Assembly: GCA_022447485.1 (NCBI GenBank)
Contig: JAKVCH010000135.1
Span: forward strand, 1-7,665
Direction: 5' to 3'
From: Polyangiaceae bacterium
Lineage (GTDB): Bacteria > Myxococcota_A > Polyangia > Polyangiales > Polyangiaceae
Length of the DNA stretch: 7,665 nt
This document shows positions 1 through 4,650 of the stretch, one piece after another; the first letter of the stretch is position 1; each line of letters begins with the position of its first letter. Under the pieces are notes generated by a model that was not told the DNA's origin, made no database searches, and saw nothing but the letters and a program-made list of their open reading frames with translations. Both the position numbers and the translations under genes were made by a program.

Positions 1-1
1 C

Positions 2-238
2 CTCGGCGCACCGATTGATTATACCGGCCGCCCAATTGGAGGAGCCCATCAACGTCACCGAATTATGGGCGGGCAATTCAGCCGACGGATGAAGATCTTG
101 GAAAAGACTCTTCGTGCTCACGATGCACCTGAGTGGGTGATTGCAGAATGGCTGCGCGAAGTAGAAAGACTCCGGCCATCCATTACTGGGGATGCCTTGG
201 GAGAGTGTACCTCAAAGGAGCCGCTCTCGAGAAAATAG
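2..238 (+). CDS. Truncated haemoglobin-like protein, C-terminal fragment (5' end outside window)
   Basis: The frame is open from the left edge to the TAG at 236-238, giving 78 residues with the start outside the window. The visible part begins LGAPIDYTGRPIGGAHQRHR. It fits the F-helix-to-end pattern of group 1 truncated haemoglobins: GG/GA-P-x-x-Y-x-GR before a His (fragment residue 16), an aliphatic residue five positions after that His, and a Phe ten positions after it. A helical tail with a 'LRxxI' ending follows. In this family the His is the proximal haem ligand, so the protein would bind O2 or NO in the cytoplasm; that is family knowledge and not shown here. The last 18 residues after LRPSITG are not family-like. 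The next gene starts 46 nt downstream on the same strand, so the two could be co-transcribed. The call rests on pattern matching of about half a domain, and the distal haem pocket cannot be inspected. Confidence 0.6.
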   Translation, partial: LGAPIDYTGRPIGGAHQRHRIMGGQFSRRMKILEKTLRAHDAPEWVIAEWLREVERLRPSITGDALGECTSKEPLSRK

Positions 239-284
239 AGGCAGCAATCTTGCCCTTTTTTTGCTGCCGCTGTTAAGGCGAGTC

Positions 285-1169
285 ATGACTCGGCTCGTCC
301 ATTCCTTTCCGCGCTATGGCGCCATCGCCCTGTGCTTCAGCGCTCTGGCATGCGCCTCTGGAAAAAACTGGGTTCAAGATCTCGAAAAGCTCGAGCAAGA
401 CGAAGAGTCAGTCAGCCTTGTGGGTGATGCGCGCCGCGGCAATTCGCAAGATCGGTCGGCCTCTTACGAGACCAAAGTGATTGGCAGACAAGCAAAGACA
501 GAGAATCGAGAAAGTGAGTTGCCAGATTCAGAGGCAGCACGGCCTCAAATTAAGTTAAGAGGTCAGAAGGCTATGGGCAAAGCCCCCCCCGATGCGGAAT
601 ATATCGGTAGCTTTCGTAATACTTATTACGACTTTCCTGCGGAGTCAGAGTTTGCTGGTCCTCCCATCTCCTTGATGAGCGCGAGCTGCGAACCTTTAGC
701 CGAAGTTCCCCGTGACTTCTATCAATCCCTCTGCGTACAAGGCAGCGGCACATTGAATCGAGGGATCACCATCAGCTTCGCAAAACGCAACTGCTCATGC
801 GCAGCAGTTTGTGAGAAGACCAACCAAAAAATATGTTTTGATGCTCTTGATGCTCAGGAGTTTCCCTTCGGCCGTGGAGCTCAAGGCACCGCAATTACGC
901 CCCTACGAACGATCGCGGTTGACAGCTCGGTCATCCCCTTAGGGACAGCTATCTATATTCCTGAATACGACGGCATTCCTCGACGCCCCGGGGACGTTCC
1001 CCATGATGGTTGCTTTATTGCCGAAGACCGAGGCATGCAGATTGTCGGCAAACATGTCGATATCTTCACGGGCAACCGTAAGATCACAGAACACTTCAAT
1101 CGCCTCGTACCAAGTAATCAAAAGGTGCATCTCTATATCGGCACTGCCCGTTGCGATGCGCTCCTTTGA
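285..1169 (+). CDS. Probable lipoprotein with C-terminal 3D domain (MltA/YuiC-type double-psi beta-barrel)
   Basis: The protein has 294 residues. I chose the ATG at 285 over an in-frame ATG at 192 for three reasons: AAGG at 275-278 lies 6 nt upstream, the first residues form a signal sequence, and the longer form would overlap the upstream gene. Residues 1-22 are a short basic n-region and hydrophobic core ending ALAC, so Cys23 is a plausible lipidated residue, although Ala at -3 is not the preferred lipobox residue. Residues 30-130 are charged and low in complexity. Residues 195-294 carry the 3D signature, with the three aspartates likely Asp213 (IAVDSSVIPLGT), Asp248 (AEDRG) and Asp259 (HVDIFTG). 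The family includes the C-terminal domain of the lytic transglycosylase MltA and Bacillus YuiC, so a role in peptidoglycan cleavage or binding in the periplasm is likely. Eight cysteines after Cys23 (135, 150, 170, 172, 176, 184, 243, 290) suggest disulfides. The exact substrate is unknown. Confidence 0.85.
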   Translation: MTRLVHSFPRYGAIALCFSALACASGKNWVQDLEKLEQDEESVSLVGDARRGNSQDRSASYETKVIGRQAKTENRESELPDSEAARPQIKLRGQKAMGKAPPDAEYIGSFRNTYYDFPAESEFAGPPISLMSASCEPLAEVPRDFYQSLCVQGSGTLNRGITISFAKRNCSCAAVCEKTNQKICFDALDAQEFPFGRGAQGTAITPLRTIAVDSSVIPLGTAIYIPEYDGIPRRPGDVPHDGCFIAEDRGMQIVGKHVDIFTGNRKITEHFNRLVPSNQKVHLYIGTARCDALL

Positions 1170-1218
1170 TCAACAAAGGCTACCAACCAAATTGCCAGAG
1201 GCGTACCAGGGAGCGCCC

Positions 1219-1306
1219 GGTGCCCTCTGAAAGAGCAGGGTTCGGTTCATGCAGCTGTCTTATACAGCCAAGGCGATGAAATTGTGCCTCTTCACAGCCC
1301 GGCACC
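1219..1306. repeat. Imperfect nested inverted repeat (possible structured RNA)
   Basis: Successive arms pair in register. GGTGCC 1219-1224 pairs with GGCACC 1301-1306. GAAAGAG 1229-1235 pairs with CTCTTC 1288-1293 with one bulged A. TTCAT 1246-1250 pairs with ATGAA 1276-1280, then GC 1251-1252 with GC 1273-1274, and GCTGT 1254-1258 closes on ACAGC 1264-1268 around the loop CTTAT. That is about 24 pairs over 88 nt, with a large unpaired section at 1236-1245. This amount of pairing can arise by chance in an optimised fold, so the element matters mainly because it lies next to the far better hairpin at 1321-1382. Confidence 0.35.
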
Positions 1307-1320
1307 TCACCACAGATTGC

Positions 1321-1382
1321 CGTCCCTCTCAGGGGGTGAATGAGAGTGGAGAGATTTCTCTCCAGCTCAGCACCCCGGGACG
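1321..1382. repeat. Long near-complete hairpin, 23 Watson-Crick pairs in 62 nt
   Basis: Four consecutive perfect arms pair in register. CGTCCC 1321-1326 pairs with GGGACG 1377-1382. GGGGTG 1333-1338 pairs with CACCCC 1371-1376. TGAG 1341-1344 pairs with CTCA 1366-1369. TGGAGAG 1347-1353 pairs with CTCTCCA 1358-1364 around the loop ATTT. The unpaired bases lie almost all on the left arm (TCTCAG 1327-1332, AA, AG), against single G residues on the right. There is no T-tract after it on either strand, so it is not an intrinsic terminator. It could be a stem of a noncoding RNA, an mRNA 3'-end stabilising structure, or a folded DNA recombination or protein-binding site. The integron attC end motifs (GTTRRRY/RYYYAAC) are absent. 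The strand is unknown. Confidence 0.7.
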
Positions 1383-1682
1383 ACCAAAACTCTAAACACC
1401 CATGACTCTCATCACTTTGATTCAGAGAGCACGTGAGAGAGACCATCTGCCTCCTCCTTTCTACAACACTCTAAGGCGGGCCAAAAATTATCTCCGGCAG
1501 CGCTTCAAGGCTCACCTTTCGGCCACGGCAAAATTTCAAAATACTTTTTATCTCACGACACCCGACGCAGAGCTGTATGAACGTGCTCCAACATTAACTC
1601 ATCTTGGCTACTCGAAAACGTCGCGTCGCTCCCGACACTCCTTTCTTGCTGGGGTCCAACCAAGAGGAACAAACGGTCTGCG

Positions 1683-1743
1683 AAAAAATATCTTGAGCCA
1701 CGGCCCGAATCGAGAATGAAACGGTTCCGTCAGAGGCCGGCTC
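1683..1743 (-). terminator. Possible intrinsic terminator of the three-gene minus-strand operon
   Basis: Read on the minus strand, 13 nt after the barrel-protein stop codon, GAGCC-GGCC (1743 to 1735) pairs with GGCC-gt-GGCTC (1705 to 1695), giving 9 pairs with a 2-nt bulge. The stem is followed by AAGATA and a run of six T (1688 to 1683). The 29-nt loop holds a tiny ACGG-AA-CCGT hairpin. The T-run starts 6 nt past the stem, further than ideal, and the loop is large, so this is only a moderate candidate. Confidence 0.4.
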
Positions 1744-1755
1744 GCGAACAAGCCC

Positions 1756-2571
1756 TCAAAAAAGAGTGATCGCTAATCCTCCGCTAGCTCCAAAATGGTG
1801 TTGCCCTTCGGCTGTGACATTTAAGAAAACGAGGGAAAGCGTCGGACCAAAGCGAGGCCAGATTGGGAAATGAAAATCCACTCCATAGCTCGCTCCAAAA
1901 CCGGGATGAGCAATGATCTTACCGTCGGCTTGTTCATGAGTCCCACCTAAACCCAGGGCGACCTTTACCACTAAATCCGGCCAATAAATGGGCATCTTGA
2001 ATTGAAACATCCAGCCACCAATTAAGTCAGGACCACCCTTCTCTGTACCAAAAAAACCCTTATTTTGAATGAAGGTATGCACCATGCCGAAGGTGTAGCC
2101 CCGAGTCGTCCAGCCTAATTCCATTTCGTGGAAAAGTCCGACCGTATCGGGCCCTCCGCCCACGCCGAAACCCAATTGAAAGTGAAATCCTTGTCGTTTG
2201 ACCGGACGTCCCCAAAGACCGAGTCGCGTGCCTGGTGGCAAGGTAGCTTCTTGTTGAGCTTTCGCATCGACCTCAGCCGTAGATTCATCTGGAGACGAGT
2301 CCCCTGGGGACTCCTCTGAGCCCGCAGAGTCAACTTGGCTGACTTTTTCTTTCGGGACGTCTTCTTTCTCAACGTCTTCTTTCGGGACGTCTTCTTTCTC
2401 AACGTCCCCGAGTGAGTCGCCTTCAACCGCCGGTTGCGCCCAACTCGGAGCAGAAACGAGAGATAGCCCTACGAGCAGCAAGAAAACCAAGGGCAGAGAG
2501 AAAGCCAAGGGCAGAGAGAAAACAAAGGGCAGAGCCGTTTTCGATCTCTTTCTCCAAAAACTTGCGCGCAT
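1756..2571 (-). CDS. Exported protein with repeat linker and C-terminal outer-membrane beta-barrel-like domain
   Basis: The protein has 271 residues. Residues 1-45 form a clear Sec signal peptide: basic RKRSK, an unusually long hydrophobic core, and likely cleavage after APSWA. Residues 50-110 are an acidic, low-complexity linker containing DVEKE/DVPKE repeats. Residues 115-271 alternate polar and hydrophobic residues, are rich in Gly and aromatics, and end in LAITLF with a terminal Phe, the classic BamA-recognised ending of outer-membrane barrels. A length of about 155 residues would suit an eight-stranded barrel; the strand number is inferred. I do not recognise a specific family, and no enzymatic motif is visible. 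A Shine-Dalgarno AAAGGAG lies 13 nt before the ATG, longer than usual, with no better in-frame start nearby. It is the last of three same-strand genes, 50 bp after the EEP gene. Its function could be structural or lipid-binding, but nothing here decides. Confidence 0.7.
   Translation of the reverse strand: MRASFWRKRSKTALPFVFSLPLAFSLPLVFLLLVGLSLVSAPSWAQPAVEGDSLGDVEKEDVPKEDVEKEDVPKEKVSQVDSAGSEESPGDSSPDESTAEVDAKAQQEATLPPGTRLGLWGRPVKRQGFHFQLGFGVGGGPDTVGLFHEMELGWTTRGYTFGMVHTFIQNKGFFGTEKGGPDLIGGWMFQFKMPIYWPDLVVKVALGLGGTHEQADGKIIAHPGFGASYGVDFHFPIWPRFGPTLSLVFLNVTAEGQHHFGASGGLAITLF
2347..2405 (-). repeat. In-frame 30-bp tandem duplication (15-bp half units) in barrel-protein linker
   Basis: Positions 2351-2380 and 2381-2410 match for about 25 bp from their left end, and the match extends a few bases leftward. 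Each 30-bp unit is itself two diverged 15-bp units, encoding the peptide units DVPKE and DVEKE at residues 57-76. The repeat preserves the reading frame and makes a charged spacer between the signal peptide and the barrel. Confidence 0.85.
2482..2534 (-). repeat. 18-bp tandem repeat inside the signal-peptide core
   Basis: Two full 18-bp units (2491-2508 and 2509-2526, differing at two positions) are flanked by a partial unit on each side (2482-2490 and 2527-2534). They encode FSLPLA-FSLPLV in the hydrophobic core of the barrel protein's signal peptide (residues 17-30). Six-codon duplication explains why the core is longer than typical. Confidence 0.85.
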
Positions 2572-2621
2572 CAGACTACTCTGACTCCTTTCTCAGGCAC
2601 ACGCAATTCAAGGCAAAAAAT

Positions 2622-3617
2622 CTACTTGAAGAGCTGGGCTTTGGGCTCGCGGTGAAGAGCTTCCGAAGGAAGTTTCACGCTGACGAACTGACCGCGATGG
2701 TCTGAGCCTAAAGCAGGCAAAATAAGCGTAGAGGTCGGCGCAATCCCCTCGGAGACCAAGACATGGTCAAGGCAAAGACCAAAGCCGCTGAGGGCTGCGG
2801 GCCAAGTTCCCCAAGGCGCGCCAACCCTTTGCAACGTGCTTGGTGCGATCAACTTGCTCCATGAGGGGCTTGTCGGGGTCAGGTTAAAATCACCGAGCAA
2901 AATCGAGAGTTGTTCAGCCTTCCTCGCACGTAGCAGAGCCTCTTCGATTTGTTGGTTCCTCAATTGCCACGCAACCCGGCCGAGTGGAGGCATGGCGTGA
3001 ACTAACTCAACTCTCACCGGACCGTCGAAGGTGGAGATGGCGACTTCGATGGAGGGCAGCCCTTCAGAGTTCGTCCGATGAATTTTATGATCGAGAAAAG
3101 GAACGCGGCTCAATAGAGCTAAGCCAAAATTGTCCTCTCGCGGAACAGCCACCACCTTCCATGAGGGGAAGGTCGAGCGAATAGCCCCCATCCAATCTTC
3201 GTCGACCTCCAAAAGACCGATGATATCGGGCTCTGTCTGCCGCAGACTTTGCAAAAGTCGTACACGAAGAGAATTCTGACGTCGTACATTCTGAAGGGCA
3301 ATCCGCAGGGAGTCAGCATTGGGCTGGGAGGCAGCATGCAGCGGCAGGGCAATATTCCGCAACGCGAGAGCTTTCTGCTCAACAAGTCGTCCCGAAATCA
3401 ACACCGGATAAAGGATGAAAAGAACAAGAAGCAGATGACAAAACATCATCAAAAAACGCAGCCTCAAAAGGGCGAGCACTGCCCCAGCCACCAAGAGAGC
3501 AGCCAGCTGCAGTTCAAAGGAAGCCGCCAGGTCCAGCCACCAATCGGGACTAACGAATCGACTGAGAAGAATATATCCAAGTCCAAAAAGCGCCAGGTAT
3601 CGCTCGAACTTCTTCAA
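2622..3617 (-). CDS. Membrane-anchored endonuclease/exonuclease/phosphatase (EEP) superfamily protein
   Basis: The protein has 331 residues. The start is TTG (3617-3615), preceded by AGAGG 6 nt away; no ATG or GTG in frame gives the N-terminal helix. Residues 5-75 contain about three hydrophobic helices (near 5-21, 36-52 and 55-75), so the catalytic domain (about 100-318) should be tethered to the inner membrane. The EEP motifs are all present: QN110 at the first strand, the metal-binding Glu137 in IGLLEVDED, LLSRVPF, His208 in LVHAMPP, GDFN 242-245 (Asp243, Asn245), LDH 283-285 and GSDHR 304-308 (Asp306, His307). The enzyme is therefore probably active as a Mg2+-dependent phosphodiesterase. 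The superfamily includes DNases, inositol-phosphate phosphatases and sphingomyelinases, and the substrate cannot be told from sequence. With three TM segments the domain would likely face the periplasm, but topology is inferred. It sits between a receiver gene (56-bp gap) and the barrel gene (50-bp gap). Confidence 0.85.
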   Translation of the reverse strand: MKKFERYLALFGLGYILLSRFVSPDWWLDLAASFELQLAALLVAGAVLALLRLRFLMMFCHLLLVLFILYPVLISGRLVEQKALALRNIALPLHAASQPNADSLRIALQNVRRQNSLRVRLLQSLRQTEPDIIGLLEVDEDWMGAIRSTFPSWKVVAVPREDNFGLALLSRVPFLDHKIHRTNSEGLPSIEVAISTFDGPVRVELVHAMPPLGRVAWQLRNQQIEEALLRARKAEQLSILLGDFNLTPTSPSWSKLIAPSTLQRVGAPWGTWPAALSGFGLCLDHVLVSEGIAPTSTLILPALGSDHRGQFVSVKLPSEALHREPKAQLFK

Positions 3618-3622
3618 GTTAC

Positions 3623-3662
3623 GCCTCTCATCATCCTCGTCACGCTAGCGAATCTAAGAGGC
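3623..3662 (-). promoter_or_regulatory. Inverted repeat that can mask the EEP ribosome binding site
   Basis: On the minus-strand mRNA, GCCUCU (3662 to 3657) is perfectly complementary to AGAGGC (3628 to 3623), which contains the Shine-Dalgarno of the TTG-started EEP gene. The 28-nt loop includes the 8-bp palindrome CGCTAGCG (3643-3650). A 6-bp stem with this loop is weak on its own, so masking is a suggestion only. Confidence 0.3.
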
Positions 3663-3673
3663 CAAAATCAAAC

Positions 3674-4303
3674 TCAGCCTGAGCAGCGTCCCTGGACCAA
3701 TTCTTCTAATTCAGAGAGAGAAAAGGGTTTCGACAGAACTGCTCCCGTATAGCTACTCATGAACTCTCGCGCCTCAAGTGTTACCGCTCCTCCCGTCATG
3801 ATGACGAAGCGCTCTTTGATTTCCGGACGGGTTGCCAGGGCGCGCCGATAGACTTCTGCTCCAGAAATATCGGGAAGACTTAAGTCGCAAAGAATCAGTC
3901 CCCAGAATTCATCTGCTAGGATCCGATCTAGACCCGATAGCCCGTCTCCAGCAATCTCAACGTCAAAACTGTCGTCGAGGCCCAACTGAATCGTCTGAGC
4001 TAGCAAAGGCTCGTCGTCGATCACGAGGACCCGTGAGTTCAGTGCCTTCATACTTTTCGAAGAGAGTCTCTGCTCAGATTGAGGAGGTTCGTCGTCATTG
4101 CCTGCGGGAGGCTGGTCTTCGGGCGAGAGCTGCTGCAACGCCAGGTCGGAGGCTACTGCTTGAGAAGTCGACTCATTCCCCACGGAGAAAGCCTGACCAA
4201 CATTCGTTTGCTCGCCTCTTCCCTCTGAGGCCAATGAACTCGCCGTCGCCTCTCCTCGTGAAGAAATACCCGCCAGTTGATCTCGAGATTCTAGGTCTAC
4301 CAC
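3674..4303 (-). CDS. Stand-alone response-regulator receiver protein with disordered N-terminal extension
   Basis: The protein has 209 residues. The receiver (REC) domain covers about 90-205 and has every conserved residue: acidic pair Asp96-Asp97 (VIDDEP), phospho-acceptor Asp140 (LILCDLSLPD), Thr170 (IMTGG) and Lys192 (SKPF). The style, with MTGGAVTLEAREFM before the Lys, resembles receivers at the ends of myxobacterial hybrid histidine kinases, but no kinase domain is found upstream in any frame. No output domain follows, so it probably acts by protein contact, like CheY or Spo0F types. Residues 1-85 are Ser/Glu/Gln-rich with no domain. The annotated start is GTG at 4303-4301 with only a weak GGAAG nearby and a better GGAGG 12 nt off. 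An alternative ATG at 4051-4049 (residue 85) would give a bare REC domain but has no good ribosome binding site. It is the first gene of the minus-strand group. Confidence 0.85.
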   Translation of the reverse strand: MVDLESRDQLAGISSRGEATASSLASEGRGEQTNVGQAFSVGNESTSQAVASDLALQQLSPEDQPPAGNDDEPPQSEQRLSSKSMKALNSRVLVIDDEPLLAQTIQLGLDDSFDVEIAGDGLSGLDRILADEFWGLILCDLSLPDISGAEVYRRALATRPEIKERFVIMTGGAVTLEAREFMSSYTGAVLSKPFSLSELEELVQGRCSG

Positions 4304-4650
4304 TATCTTCCAAGTCCTCCCTCGCTAGTTCAACTCGAATCTCAACGATCGACAAGTAAGAAATTAACCCGCGAGTCGATTGGGGCTCACGAGGAACTCT
4401 GGCAAACACCGATTACTGTACAATTGCACCCCTCTTGGCCGAGAGAAAAGCCCTTCTGCCAGAAATCAATGGAGAAAGTATCTTTTTGAGACGGATGACA
4501 CCTTGACGATCTCTTGAAGCGGACACACGGTGAGCGGGTCGGAAAAGTATCATTGGCGATCTTCGAAAAATTCCTCGCCGCAAAATAGCAACACGGCTCA
4601 GCTGTTCACCAACGGAAATTGTATTTTCGCTGAACGGCTTTGATAAAGCG
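4304..4650. other. Divergent intergenic region between receiver gene and rpoH-type gene
   Basis: These 347 bp should contain the promoters of both the minus-strand operon and the sigma-factor gene, but I find no convincing -35/-10 pair for either. Visible items are a 12-bp near-palindrome GTACAATTGCAC at 4418-4429 (one mismatched pair), two copies of AAAGTATC (4475-4482 and 4544-4551), and the leader hairpins at 4600-4649. No CIRCE-type TTAGCACTC/GAGTGCTAA repeat is present. Frames overlapping this stretch on either strand look like chance ORFs. Confidence 0.6.
4600..4649 (+). promoter_or_regulatory. Two mutually exclusive hairpins in the 5' leader of the sigma-factor gene
   Basis: Hairpin 1 pairs AGCTGTTCA 4600-4608 with TGAACGGCT 4631-4639 (9 pairs, one G-U). 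After an internal loop it pairs CGGAAAT 4613-4619 with ATTTTCG 4623-4629 (7 pairs, one G-U) around the loop TGT. Hairpin 2 pairs GCTTT 4637-4641 with AAAGC 4645-4649 around GAT and ends 1 nt before the ATG. The two share 4637-4639, so both cannot form fully at once. No Shine-Dalgarno is visible before the ATG. An RNA thermometer or other translational switch is possible, since rpoH translation is thermo-controlled in E. coli, though there by a different structure reaching into the coding region. It could also be a DNA operator. Confidence 0.45.

Larger units (their letters stand above)
1170..1755. other. 586-bp gene-poor region between convergent genes, rich in hairpins
   Basis: No convincing protein is encoded here. 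The two longest frames, 1402-1719 (+) and 1180-1446 (-), have no ribosome binding site and no recognisable motif. The stretch starts with a 6-bp hairpin overlapping the stop codon of the 3D gene (CCTTTG 1163-1168 with CAAAGG 1174-1179). It contains an imperfect nested stem-loop at 1219-1306 and a 23-bp hairpin at 1321-1382. Its right end (1683-1743) may be the terminator of the minus-strand operon. I see no tRNA, RNase P, tmRNA or SRP RNA signature. About 300 bp between 1383 and 1682 shows nothing I can name. Confidence 0.6.

Noticed and set aside
192..284. Earlier in-frame ATG at 192 for the 3D-domain protein
   Set aside because: It overlaps the upstream haemoglobin-like frame, has no clear ribosome site, and would bury the signal sequence 31 residues inside the protein; the ATG at 285 has AAGG at 6 nt.
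1321..1382. Integron attC site
   Set aside because: One-sided bulges resemble attC folding, but the required GTTRRRY/RYYYAAC end motifs are missing and there is no cassette layout or integrase.
1321..1382. TPP or glycine riboswitch suggested by CTGAG and GGAGAGA fragments
   Set aside because: The remaining conserved boxes of those classes are absent on both strands, and no suitably placed downstream gene exists.
1180..1446. 88-codon minus-strand frame across the hairpins
   Set aside because: No motif or ribosome site, and the hairpin arms would have to be coding; more likely chance.
1402..1719. 105-codon plus-strand frame
   Set aside because: No Shine-Dalgarno, Arg/Thr-rich composition without domain or motif, and its end overlaps the candidate minus-strand terminator. 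A fast-evolving small gene cannot be fully excluded.
3618..3640. Tiny ORF ATG-ATG overlapping the TTG start of the EEP gene
   Set aside because: Its GAGG abuts the ATG with no spacing, and six codons give no independent support.
4304..4650. Possible remnant of a histidine-kinase domain upstream of the receiver
   Set aside because: No H-box or HATPase motifs (N, G1, G2 boxes) are visible in any minus-strand frame of this stretch.
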